Shown piece after piece: positions 54,238 to 62,453 of a DNA stretch of 64,000 nt (positions within the stretch are counted from its first letter, which is position 1; every line of letters begins with the position of its first letter). The notes below the pieces were generated by a model that was not told the origin of the DNA, did not search any database, and saw only the letters and a program-made list of their open reading frames with translations. This stretch comes from Croceitalea sp947503285 (GTDB taxonomy: Bacteria; Bacteroidota; Bacteroidia; Flavobacteriales; Flavobacteriaceae): NCBI RefSeq assembly GCF_036985505.1, contig NZ_BTGQ01000008.1, positions 1 through 64,000 on the forward strand, read 5' to 3'. The position numbers and the translations under genes were made by a program.

Positions 54238-54368
54238 TGATCCTTAAAATTTTTATTGAATGCAAACGGTCTGCATGAATTTTTTAAAGATAGGTAAACC
54301 TTGCTTTTTTACAACTAAAGGGGGGTCGATATAAACTTTCAAAGGCTTATGTTTTACTGTCAGATCGA

Positions 54369-54391
54369 ACCTGCCTTGTCGGTAGGCAGGT
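54369..54391. repeat. REP-like palindrome
   Basis: Stem ACCTGCCT / AGGCAGGT of 8 bp with a 7-base loop (TGTCGGT). Two more elements with the same CTGCCT / AGGCAG or closely related arms lie at 60020-60036 and 60085-60103. Confidence 0.6.
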
Positions 54392-54616
54392 AAAGTGGGG
54401 ATTCGATACTGTTCTCGATATCAAGGGCCTCTCAACTAAGGTTTATATCGAGCGAAATCGAAGTACTCGAAATGATAACTATGGAATTTAATGGTCTTTA
54501 TCCTTCATTAGGGGATAAATCTTAAGTCGAATTCACTTTAATTACGTTTTGTTCTACCCGTACCACATAAAAACCAAGGAAGAACGGCTTTTAGGCATTT
54601 TTTGATTGCAATTGCA

Positions 54617-54648
54617 CAAAAAAAGCTCCCATTTCTACAAATAGGAGC
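54617..54648 (-). terminator. Rho-independent terminator after the YHS gene
   Basis: On the minus strand the stem GCTCCTATTT / AAATGGGAGC (one T-G pair) with a short loop is followed by seven T. Confidence 0.85.
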
Positions 54649-54676
54649 CCACAGCTATAACACCGAATGTTCGTGC

Positions 54677-55129
54677 TTACTTCTTGTATTTTACCTTTTC
54701 CCAATTGGTATCGGCCTTGGGTTTTAATTTTTTTGGACCTTCTTCTTCCCATTTATCCTTGGTATTCGTTGTCCATGACGTATAAAACAATAACAATTGT
54801 CCGTCTTGTATTTTAAAGGCTTCTGGGTCTGGGTCTACTTTCTTTTTGCGAGTAGCTAATGCATAGGCACAATACCCTCCATATTGCGGGACATATTTTT
54901 TGGGATTGGCCTTGAACTTATCCAAATTACTTTGAGAGGTAAATTTGAATTTAGCACCGTCATGAGTAGTGGTGAAGCTACTTTTACCCTCTACGGCTTT
55001 TCCGTTAAAATATTCGGTTACATCATATCCTTCTGCGATATAACCCTTGTCTAAAGAATAATCTATTTTTTGCGAAAAACCATTTAAGGTCACTATGGTC
55101 ATCAATAAAAGTGTCAGTATATGTTTCAT
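54677..55129 (-). CDS. Exported YHS domain protein
   Basis: 150 residues. Signal peptide 1-19 (LNGFSQ). YHS domain: AEGYDVTEYFNGKAVEGKSSF, FTSQSNLDKFKANPKKYVPQYGGYCAYA, with the expected conserved cysteine. YHS domains are often near copper or heavy-metal transport, but this one has no metal-transport partner here. The C-terminal tail is Lys-rich. Confidence 0.88.
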   Translation of the reverse strand: MKHILTLLLMTIVTLNGFSQKIDYSLDKGYIAEGYDVTEYFNGKAVEGKSSFTTTHDGAKFKFTSQSNLDKFKANPKKYVPQYGGYCAYALATRKKKVDPDPEAFKIQDGQLLLFYTSWTTNTKDKWEEEGPKKLKPKADTNWEKVKYKK

Positions 55130-55300
55130 AATATTTGTTTTGCAAGAATTACTTTTAGCTTAGGTCGATGATATTGTAAAACATTACACTTTTGATTCCG
55201 ATATTCTTTTGGGTTCGGTATTTGATTTCTAAAGGAAGTGATTTATGGGGTCATCACATTTTCACGGTATTTATATTGAAAAATGCATACCGAAAACAAT

Positions 55301-55438
55301 TTACTTGTTTTCATGCTTTCTTTTTCCTTCCATAAAAGAGCGTGATTTTCGCCTTCGATTATTTCGTTTATTATTAAAAAGTACTATAAAATAAACAAGT
55401 GCCAAGGCCCCTAAAATGATATAAATTGTATAATCCAT
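55301..55438 (-). CDS. Small single-pass basic membrane protein
   Basis: 45 residues. The first ~21 are one hydrophobic helix (YTIYIILGALALVYFIVLF), followed by a strongly basic tail (NNKRNNRRRKSRSFMEGKRK). The positive tail would stay in the cytoplasm. It lies alone on the minus strand between the YHS gene and the short methyltransferase-like gene. The frame is clean and has a good membrane/charge pattern, which is unlikely by chance, but no family is recognised. Confidence 0.6.
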   Translation of the reverse strand: MDYTIYIILGALALVYFIVLFNNKRNNRRRKSRSFMEGKRKHENK

Positions 55439-55467
55439 ACTACAGCTTGTAGCTTAAAATTACGGTA

Positions 55468-55968
55468 TTAAATTCGTATTGTAAAATGTTCTTTTACCTG
55501 TTCTTGCCTTACGAAGAGGGCTCCACAATAAAACATATCGATACTAACCCTAAAGTTATTTTCTTGCGCGATACTCCTCCAATTTCTAAGGTTTTGTGCA
55601 TTTTTATGAATATTTGCAATAAGGATCATAGATTCATTGTGCACTTTATCACCGGATAAGATTTCTGTCATATAAGTAATATCAGGATTTTGTAAATAGA
55701 TAAAATCTAAAGGGAACCGATTGAAAACCAGTTTTGGATATTCTTCTTGTAAAATGGCTTCAAACTTGGTATTGGCCCTAATTTCTATGTTTTCAGGTTT
55801 GAAGTAGCCTACACTTTTTAAAAGAACATTCAAGGTTTTAAATCCCGATTTATTTGAGCCATTATAAAGGCATTTCGTGACAAACTCAAAGACAAATGGG
55901 GAATGTACCCCGTGATGATTCGTGGATTTTAATAGAAAAAGCAAGTATGATTTAATGCTGAAAAGCAT
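55468..55968 (-). CDS. Shrunken relative of flavobacterial SAM-dependent methyltransferase family
   Basis: 166 residues from the ATG at 55968 (a TTG two codons earlier opens the frame). The start LKSTNHHGVHSPFVFEFVTKCLY and the end GALFVRQEQVKEHFTIRI match the ends of a Flavobacteria class I methyltransferase family of about 230-260 residues (from memory). In the middle, where that family has a DFGAGSR/LEIGTSLG SAM-binding loop, this protein has YFKPENIEIRANTKFEAIL: the glycine motif is gone and about 70 or more residues are missing. It is therefore likely inactive as a methyltransferase. Confidence 0.65.
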   Translation of the reverse strand: MLFSIKSYLLFLLKSTNHHGVHSPFVFEFVTKCLYNGSNKSGFKTLNVLLKSVGYFKPENIEIRANTKFEAILQEEYPKLVFNRFPLDFIYLQNPDITYMTEILSGDKVHNESMILIANIHKNAQNLRNWRSIAQENNFRVSIDMFYCGALFVRQEQVKEHFTIRI

Positions 55969-56033
55969 ATACAATCAGATTATTATGGAAATTGCTTAAA
56001 AATGACCGTCTGTTTATAAAGATTACCGTTGAT

Positions 56034-57911
56034 TTAGCCTTCAAGTATCGAACCCAGTTCAAACCACCGTTCTGTTTTTGTTTCAATCGTCTGTTCGAGC
56101 TCACCAAGCTCGATGGAGAGGGTATTGATTTCTTCACCCGATAAACTATCGTCAGTGAATTTTTCTTGTAGTGCTATCTTTTCTATTTCAAGTTTATGAA
56201 TCTCTTTTTCAAGTTTGTTATATTCTTTTTGTTCTAAATAGGATAATTTTTTAGAATTGTCTTTTTCTTTCCAGTTGGTTTTTTCCGGGGTAGTAGTTTC
56301 GTTTGTTTTGAGTTCGCGTTCTTCAATTAATTTACTGTTCTCGTAAGCCCTGTAATCAGAATAGTTTCCTGGAAAATCTTGTATGGCACCATTTCCCTTA
56401 AAGATAAAAAGATGATCGACTATTTTGTCCATAAAATAACGATCGTGTGAAACAACGATCAGACAGCCAGGGAAATCCAATAAAAAACTTTCTAAAACAT
56501 TCAATGTTACGATATCAAGGTCATTTGTCGGCTCATCGAGAATCAAAAAATTAGGGTTTTGAATCAATACGATACATAAATAGAGCCGCTTACGTTCACC
56601 ACCACTTAATTTTTCAATATAATCGTATTGTTTTTTTCTATCGAACAAAAAACGCTCTAAGAGCTGCTGCGCAGATATTTGACGCCCTTTTTTCAGCGGG
56701 ATGAAATCGCCATAATCGCGGATTGCATCAATAACTTTTTGACCTTCTTTCGGTACAATTCCTTTTTGCGTGTAATACCCAAATTTGATAGTCTCACCGA
56801 TAACAATTTTACCGGCATCTATATTTTCTTTGCCTGTCAACACATTAAGAAAAGTAGATTTTCCAGTTCCGTTTTTCCCTATGATACCTAGACGTTCCCC
56901 TTTTGAAAAAGAGTAGTCAAATTGATTGAGCATGGCTTTGTCACCATATGCTTTCGATACCTTGTGCAACTCTACGATTTTGCTGCCCAAACGTTCCATA
57001 TTCAGTTCGAGTTGCACTTCGTGTTCAGACCTTCGTTTGTTTGCCCTCGATTTAATTTCGTGAAAATCATCAATACGCGACTTAGATTTCGTAGTCCTTG
57101 CCTTTGGTTGTCGTCGCATCCAATCCAATTCCTTTTTAAAAAGAATTTTGTCTTTGTGCTGTTCCACTGCCTCACGTTCTAAGCGGGCTTCGCGTTTTTC
57201 AAGATAGTACGAATAATTGCCCTTGTAGCTATAAAGTTGGTTGTTGTCGAGTTCAATGATCTCGTTACAGACACGCTCTAAAAAATAGCGGTCATGGGTT
57301 ACCATAAAAAGGGTACTGTTTTCCTTTTTAAAAAAAACCTCGAGCCACTCGATCATTTCAAGATCAAGATGGTTCGTAGGCTCATCAAGTATTAATAGAT
57401 CCGGCTTGTTGATAAGTGCATTGGCAAGTGCCAAGCGTTTTTTTTGCCCACCCGAAAGTACCTTTACTTTTAAGTGAAGTTCGGTAAGGTTAAGTTTAAA
57501 AAGAATTTGCTTGTATTGCGTTTCAAAATCCCAGGCCTGATAACGTTCCATGGCCTCAAAAGCTTTTTGATATGCTTCTTGATCTTCAGGGTGCTGTGAG
57601 GCTGTTTCATATCTTGCTATGACCTCTAAAATTTCATTGCCTGAATCAAAAATGGTCTCTTCAATAGTCAGGTTTGGGTTGAGGTCGGGTTCTTGCTCTA
57701 AGAAGGATACTTTAATTCCTTTTCTTTTTGTTATTTGTCCGGTTTCCGTGGTATCCTTGCCCGAAATAATATTGAGAATCGATGTTTTTCCACTTCCATT
57801 TTTAGCGATCAATGCAATTTTTTGATCTTTATTTATACCAAAAGAGATGTTTGAAAACAGCGTTAGTTCCCCATATGATTTCGAAATATTTTCTACCGTG
57901 AGCAAATTCAT
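56034..57911 (-). CDS. ABC-F family ATPase (Uup-like)
   Basis: 625 residues. Two ABC domains: Walker A ALIAKNGSGKTS and GIIGKNGTGKST; signatures VLSGGQKKRLALA and KLSGGERKRLYLC; Walker B DLLILDEPTNHLD and NFLILDEPTNDLD. The linker is charged and the C-terminus (about 540-625) is a coiled coil, the Uup arrangement. ABC-F proteins act on the ribosome or on replication-linked steps; this is not a transporter. Separated by 32 bp from the DUF4105 gene. Confidence 0.92.
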   Translation of the reverse strand: MNLLTVENISKSYGELTLFSNISFGINKDQKIALIAKNGSGKTSILNIISGKDTTETGQITKRKGIKVSFLEQEPDLNPNLTIEETIFDSGNEILEVIARYETASQHPEDQEAYQKAFEAMERYQAWDFETQYKQILFKLNLTELHLKVKVLSGGQKKRLALANALINKPDLLILDEPTNHLDLEMIEWLEVFFKKENSTLFMVTHDRYFLERVCNEIIELDNNQLYSYKGNYSYYLEKREARLEREAVEQHKDKILFKKELDWMRRQPKARTTKSKSRIDDFHEIKSRANKRRSEHEVQLELNMERLGSKIVELHKVSKAYGDKAMLNQFDYSFSKGERLGIIGKNGTGKSTFLNVLTGKENIDAGKIVIGETIKFGYYTQKGIVPKEGQKVIDAIRDYGDFIPLKKGRQISAQQLLERFLFDRKKQYDYIEKLSGGERKRLYLCIVLIQNPNFLILDEPTNDLDIVTLNVLESFLLDFPGCLIVVSHDRYFMDKIVDHLFIFKGNGAIQDFPGNYSDYRAYENSKLIEERELKTNETTTPEKTNWKEKDNSKKLSYLEQKEYNKLEKEIHKLEIEKIALQEKFTDDSLSGEEINTLSIELGELEQTIETKTERWFELGSILEG

Positions 57912-57943
57912 AAAAGCGTATTAATAGTCTTGGTATGCGTTGA

Positions 57944-59110
57944 TCAAATCTTTTTCAAGAGAAACAGGTATCGAACCCCAAGTGTACCCATTAAAGGTAT
58001 ATTAATTGGCGAAAGTACATGCACTCGAAATACCCAAAAAATAAGACTTAAACCTACTAGGCCAAGCGCTGCCCAAAGGTATTTAGTTAACCATAGCGGC
58101 AATTGCTTTTTAGTAAGCAAATAAAAGCTAACGATAATATTGGTGGGTAATAACCATAGAAAATTGAAATTTTGGTTGGTAACCACATGGTCGGTCGCTA
58201 CCCATAAAAGTAGTACTATGAATCCTGCCAGACCAGAAATAAAGAACAGGCCAAAGTCTAGCCAGCGATTTCTGCCTTGGTGTTTTTTATCCAATAGCGT
58301 AATCGCTACCGTAAAAGCAAGTAAGATGCAAAACCAAAACAATGGAGAGGTCAAAAAAGTACTTTGATCTGATTTTTCCGGATAGTTGAGAATGGTCCGT
58401 TCGCGCATAACGATATCCTCACCCGAAAGCTCCGTATTTCGAAGTTGGTACATCGTATAATAGGGCAAGAACATATGTTGTCGGGCAGAGGCTTTTTGAT
58501 CGGTAATACCACCAAATGCCAAATCAATACCGAAAGCTCCCCACGAATTAATCGGGATATACTTATGGACCAGTTGTCGAAATGTCGATGATTCCTTTAA
58601 ATGCGACGCTTTAAAATTTATATCGTCATCTAAATGTCGTTCTAAAACATCTCCGGTTATGCTTGAACAATTGTTGAACAGGGGGTCATACGGATAATCC
58701 CTGTTCTCAGGTCTATGGTTTTGCTCAAAAAACCGGAACAACTCGTTGGTCTGTTTCGCCGTTAAGTTCAATACCTGTTCTTTGACCCATCTTTTTTCTA
58801 ACTGATACGTATATAAGAAAGCTTCAAAACTTCTTCGAGAAAGCGAATAGATCAACTTTCCCTGGGCAAAATTCAAGTAAAAATTGGGTTTGTCGAAATC
58901 AAAGGTACCATAGTTATAGACCACATCAATACCCAAAACAGGGTCTTGCACCCTAAACGCGGTATGACCAAAGGCAGAAAATAGTTCATCGCCCGATGAA
59001 CAGGTCAAAACGCTTATTTGGGCTTTTTCTGAAAGTGTGGGCGTTTGGGAAAAAAGTACTTGATTGTTTAGTACTGAAAGTAAAATGGCAATGGTTAAAT
59101 AGTGTCTCAT
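57944..59110 (-). CDS. DUF4105 membrane protein
   Basis: 388 residues from ATG 59110 (signal MRHYLTIAILLSVLNNQVLFSQ). DUF4105 core: ISVLTCSSGDELFSAFGHTAFRV, VYNYGTFDFDKPNFY, NNCSSITGDVLE. Cysteine, histidine and asparagine in these motifs resemble NlpC/P60-type cysteine peptidases. Five C-terminal membrane helices follow (about 250-375). The frame opens at a TTG at 59125, but the ATG gives a normal signal peptide. Envelope role likely. Confidence 0.88.
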   Translation of the reverse strand: MRHYLTIAILLSVLNNQVLFSQTPTLSEKAQISVLTCSSGDELFSAFGHTAFRVQDPVLGIDVVYNYGTFDFDKPNFYLNFAQGKLIYSLSRRSFEAFLYTYQLEKRWVKEQVLNLTAKQTNELFRFFEQNHRPENRDYPYDPLFNNCSSITGDVLERHLDDDINFKASHLKESSTFRQLVHKYIPINSWGAFGIDLAFGGITDQKASARQHMFLPYYTMYQLRNTELSGEDIVMRERTILNYPEKSDQSTFLTSPLFWFCILLAFTVAITLLDKKHQGRNRWLDFGLFFISGLAGFIVLLLWVATDHVVTNQNFNFLWLLPTNIIVSFYLLTKKQLPLWLTKYLWAALGLVGLSLIFWVFRVHVLSPINIPLMGTLGVRYLFLLKKI

Positions 59111-59208
59111 AATCATGAATGACAAATATCAACATATTTCTTTTTCGCGTTGTTCTTAACTTAGGTTAAAACTTAATTTTTAGCTTATTTTTACAAAAAC
59201 CCATATAG

Positions 59209-59931
59209 ATGATCAAGCATATTCCCAATTTCATTACGCTACTCAACCTCTTTTGTGGTTGCATCGCTACCGTTTTTGCGGTGATGAATAACTTGGAGTT
59301 TGCAGCCGTTTTTGTCGCTTTAGGGATTTTGTTTGATTTTTTTGATGGTCTTGCGGCACGTTTGTTGAATGTGAAAAGTGAAATAGGGGTACAGCTGGAT
59401 TCATTGGCCGATATGGTTACCAGTGGGCTGGTACCTGGTATTGTTATGTTCCAACTTCTTAATATGGCACAAAAGGAGGGGTGGAACCTTGATCTTTTTG
59501 GAATGCACACTTCGGTTGAGGTCTTACCGCTATTCGGATTTCTTATTACCCTAGCATCTGCTTATCGTTTGGCTAATTTTAATGTGGATGAAAATCAGGT
59601 TTCGTCATTTTTGGGCTTGCCCACACCGGCAAACACACTTTTGATACTATCCCTACCACTTATTCTTTTTTACCATAACAACACGGTATTAAACGACATC
59701 ATTTTAAATCAATGGTTTTTGATGGGCATTACCTTATTGAGCGCCTATTTACTCAACTCAAAAATCGAATTGTTCGCACTAAAATTTGATACTTGGGCTT
59801 TTAGCGAAAATGCGGTCAAATACCTATTCTTGATAGGAAGCCTAGTGCTATTGGTCACCTTACGTTTTTTAGCCATACCCCTCATTATTCTTTTTTATGT
59901 TCTAACCTCATTGCTTTCAAAAAAGGTTTAA
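59209..59931 (+). CDS. pssA: CDP-diacylglycerol-serine O-phosphatidyltransferase
   Basis: 240 residues, about eight membrane helices. The CDP-alcohol phosphotransferase motif DGLAARLLNVKSEIGVQLDSLAD (D-G-x2-A-R-x8-G-x3-D-x3-D) starts near residue 44. It makes phosphatidylserine, the precursor of phosphatidylethanolamine. It diverges from the DUF4105 gene and is followed by the decayed DUF4198 gene. Confidence 0.94.
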   Translation: MIKHIPNFITLLNLFCGCIATVFAVMNNLEFAAVFVALGILFDFFDGLAARLLNVKSEIGVQLDSLADMVTSGLVPGIVMFQLLNMAQKEGWNLDLFGMHTSVEVLPLFGFLITLASAYRLANFNVDENQVSSFLGLPTPANTLLILSLPLILFYHNNTVLNDIILNQWFLMGITLLSAYLLNSKIELFALKFDTWAFSENAVKYLFLIGSLVLLVTLRFLAIPLIILFYVLTSLLSKKV

Positions 59932-60013
59932 TACTGAACTCGCCTAAACTTTTTTAATTGGCTAAAAAATTGCCCTTTTTACCCACTTTATGTCTTTTTT
60001 TCATTCCGTAGTC

Positions 60014-60103
60014 CTGCTACCTACCCGTTCGGTAGGCGGGTGCACCTCAAAAAAGTCTTCGAACGGGCAAAAAATGTCTTATTCCTGCCTGCCGGTGAGG
60101 CAG
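60014..60103. repeat. Two REP-like palindromes after pssA
   Basis: First: CCTACC / GGTAGG (60020-60036) with loop CGTTC. Second: CTGCCT / AGGCAG (60085-60103) with a 7-base loop. The second arms equal those of the element at 54369-54391. They sit at the broken 5' end of the DUF4198 pseudogene. Confidence 0.55.
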
Positions 60104-60108
60104 ATTCG

Positions 60109-60753
60109 ATTCAATCCAAAAAGTTTAAACGAGTTCTTTATAAAAATAACTTTTGATAAGAGTGGGAATACAATTACCAGAGACCGTATTTCCGATGCCC
60201 GAATAATAGGTACTTTATTTCAATCGGATTATTACGATAAAGATGCCGTTACCTATTTGAAATTTGAGTCAGGCATGACGGGAACTTATGTTGTAGGAAT
60301 TTCGACCCTGCCCAGAATGATACCATTAAAGAAAGGGAGAAAGACGTAAGCCTTGATAAAGATGCGAAAGAAAATTATTCAAAACACGTAAAACCCTTAC
60401 TTCAGGTCAGCGATAAAAGAACGAAAGGGTTCAACACGGTATTTGGGTATCCCGTAGAATTCGTTCCAATTGGCAACCCCCATAATTCAAAGGTGAATGA
60501 ACCGATGCGTTTTAAACTTTTAGACAATGGCCAACTATTATCAAACCACGTTGTTCATTACTGAACTTCCGTACCAGGTATAGATGCCCATGAAAACGAA
60601 AGTTCTACTAAAACCGACGAAAATGGGATAATGACAATGATTCCGACCCAAGCGGGTAATTGGTACGTTGCGACGACACATATGGTAAAAAGCCCAGAAG
60701 AGGGTGTTGATTATGAATCGAATTGGGCAACGCTGACCTTTGGTGTGAAGTAG
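60109..60753 (+). pseudogene. Decayed DUF4198 domain protein gene
   Basis: Three pieces read as one protein if two faults are repaired. Frame 2 gives FDKSGNTITRDRISDARII and TGTYVVGISTLPRMIPL, ending at about 60349. From about 60330 frame 1 gives ENYSKHVKPLLQVSDK, VFGYPVEFVPIGNPHNS and FKLLDNGQLLSN, meets TGA at 60562, then continues in the same frame with NGIMTMIPTQAGNWYVATTH and YESNWATLTFGVK to a stop at 60751. This order matches DUF4198 (NikM-like) proteins, which are exported and often found with TonB or metal/cofactor uptake. The N-terminal signal and HDMFLK-type start are missing and replaced by repeat DNA. The gene is dead. Confidence 0.8.
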
Positions 60754-61494
60754 CTAAAAATCCAATTTCTTTTTTCGAAGTTCAAAGTTTTGTCCTAAAT
60801 AAACCTTGCGAACCATTTCGTCTTTGGCTAAATCTTCAGGTATGCCGGCTTTTAAGATACCACCTTCGAACATGAGATAAGACCGCTCTGTGATGGCAAG
60901 TGTCTCTTGCACATTATGATCGGTGATTAAAATACCGATATTCTTATCCTTTAATTGGGCCACAATACGCTGTATATCCTCCACTGCGACGGGATCAACG
61001 CCCGCAAAGGGCTCATCTAACAAAATAAATTTGGGATCTGTCGCCAATGCCCTTGCAATCTCGGTACGTCTGCGTTCACCACCCGATAAAAGATCTCCAC
61101 GACTTTTACGAATATGCCCTAGGCCAAACTCGTCAATAAGCGACTCCATTTTCATGTGTTGCTCCTTTTTAGAAAGTGCTGTAGTTTGAAGTACGCTTAA
61201 GATATTTTTTTCGATACTCAGTTTTCTGAATACCGAAGCTTCTTGGGCCAAATATCCAATACCGTTTTGTGCCCTTTTGTACATTGGAAAATCGGTGATT
61301 TCCATATCATCTAAAAAGATATGGCCACCGTTTGGTTTGATCAAACCAACTATCATATAGAACGAGGTGGTCTTACCGGCACCGTTTGGGCCCAGCAGAC
61401 CCACGATTTCACCTTGGTTGACCTCTAAAGAAATTCCTTTTACAACCTTTCGGCCCCTGTAGGCCTTCATAATATTTTCTGCTCGTAGCTTCAT
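60754..61494 (-). CDS. lptB: LPS export ABC transporter ATPase LptB
   Basis: 246 residues, the family length. Walker A GLLGPNGAGKTTSFYMI, signature LLSGGERRRTEIARAL, Walker B FILLDEPFAGVDPVAV, switch His in ILITDHNV. LptB powers extraction of LPS by LptFGC. The stop is next to that of the DUF4198 pseudogene. Own promoter at 61502-61530. Confidence 0.95.
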   Translation of the reverse strand: MKLRAENIMKAYRGRKVVKGISLEVNQGEIVGLLGPNGAGKTTSFYMIVGLIKPNGGHIFLDDMEITDFPMYKRAQNGIGYLAQEASVFRKLSIEKNILSVLQTTALSKKEQHMKMESLIDEFGLGHIRKSRGDLLSGGERRRTEIARALATDPKFILLDEPFAGVDPVAVEDIQRIVAQLKDKNIGILITDHNVQETLAITERSYLMFEGGILKAGIPEDLAKDEMVRKVYLGQNFELRKKKLDF

Positions 61495-61501
61495 CAGGTA
61501 T

Positions 61502-61530
61502 CAAAACTAAACATAATCTGTTTTAACAAA
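61502..61530 (-). promoter_or_regulatory. Promoter of lptB
   Basis: On the minus strand TTTG (61527-61530), a 17-bp spacer and TAGTTTTG (61502-61509). The -7 box ends 7 bp before the ATG, so the leader would be only about 4 bases. Confidence 0.6.
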
Positions 61531-61613
61531 TCGGTCTTTGTGATTTTTTTATCTTCTTGATTCCTTTCGGCACGCACCAAGTAAGGGCATGTTGAATTTA
61601 GAGGGTCGAATTT

Positions 61614-62453
61614 TCACCGCCCCTGCGCACTCTTTGCCTCTTTTTTGGCATCACGTTTGACAACCAATTTTGAAATATGGATACTTACTTGATATAATAT
61701 AAGTACAGGTATTGATACCACGATTTGACTTGTAACATCAGGTGGTGTAATGACCGCTGATAAGATAAGAACGACCACTAAAGCTATTTTTCGGTACTTT
61801 TTCAATATTTCCGGTGTGACCAAACCGACTTTAGTCAAGAAGTAAATGATAATGGGAAGTTCGAACATGATGCCACAGGCAATTACGGAAGCCCTTACCG
61901 TTGCAATAAAACTGCTAATATCAATTTCGTTCAACACTTCTTTACTGACCTGATAAGTACCCAAGAAGTTAATCGAAAGGGGAGCGACCACATAATAGCC
62001 GAACAGCACTCCTAAAAAGAATAAAGCTGATGCAACAAGAATAAACCCTCGTGAATGTCTACGCTCGTTTTGATGCAGGCCAGGGCTGATAAACCGCCAG
62101 ATTTCCCATAAGACATATGGAAATGAGACTATGAAGCCTGCCCATATCGAGGTCCAGATGTGTGCCGAAAACTGGCCGGCCATCGTCCTATTCTGAATGG
62201 TAAATGGCAACGTGTCCGCACAGAACTCTGATGTAATCTTGAAGAAGGTCGCAATGCTACAGAAGAACTGGTATGTCGGAAAATCCATCTTTTTGGGGCC
62301 GAAAAGAACCGTGTCGAAAATAAAACCCCTCATAGTAAATGCCACGCATCCAACAATGACAATAGCTAAAATGGAGCGTATCAAATGCCAACGCAGTTCT
62401 TCCAAATGATCCAAAAAGGACATTTCATCAGGATTTTTAGTCGCTTCCGCCAT
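61614..62453 (-). CDS. tatC: Sec-independent translocase TatC
   Basis: 279 residues, six membrane helices. MSFLDHLEELRWHLIRSI at the N-terminus and YVLWEIWRFISPGLHQNERR (with the conserved F/P and Glu) are the TatC motifs. Twin-arginine signal receptor for export of folded proteins. It starts one base before the kdsD stop (TAATG overlap), so the two are coupled; TatA genes are elsewhere. Confidence 0.95.
   Translation of the reverse strand: MAEATKNPDEMSFLDHLEELRWHLIRSILAIVIVGCVAFTMRGFIFDTVLFGPKKMDFPTYQFFCSIATFFKITSEFCADTLPFTIQNRTMAGQFSAHIWTSIWAGFIVSFPYVLWEIWRFISPGLHQNERRHSRGFILVASALFFLGVLFGYYVVAPLSINFLGTYQVSKEVLNEIDISSFIATVRASVIACGIMFELPIIIYFLTKVGLVTPEILKKYRKIALVVVLILSAVITPPDVTSQIVVSIPVLILYQVSIHISKLVVKRDAKKEAKSAQGR

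Larger units (their letters stand above)
54238..54676. other. Intergenic region with palindromic and dispersed-type repeats (439 bp)
   Basis: Holds a REP-like hairpin (54369-54391), a run containing CGATACTG-TCTCGATAT and TATCGAGCGAAATCGAAG (about 54403-54475) of the kind dispersed in Flavobacteria, and the terminator of the YHS gene. No gene is recognised. Confidence 0.55.

Noticed and set aside
55952..56137. 61-residue minus-strand frame
   Set aside because: It overlaps the end of the ABC-F gene in another frame and has no domain.
59990..60349. 119-residue + strand frame after pssA as a real gene
   Set aside because: Its first half is repeat DNA; only the second half is protein-like and it continues in another frame, so it is the first piece of the DUF4198 pseudogene.
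60562..60564. In-frame TGA in the DUF4198 region as a selenocysteine codon
   Set aside because: The same gene has a separate frameshift and no 5' end, no SECIS-like element is evident, and Sec genes are not typical of this group. Decay explains it better.
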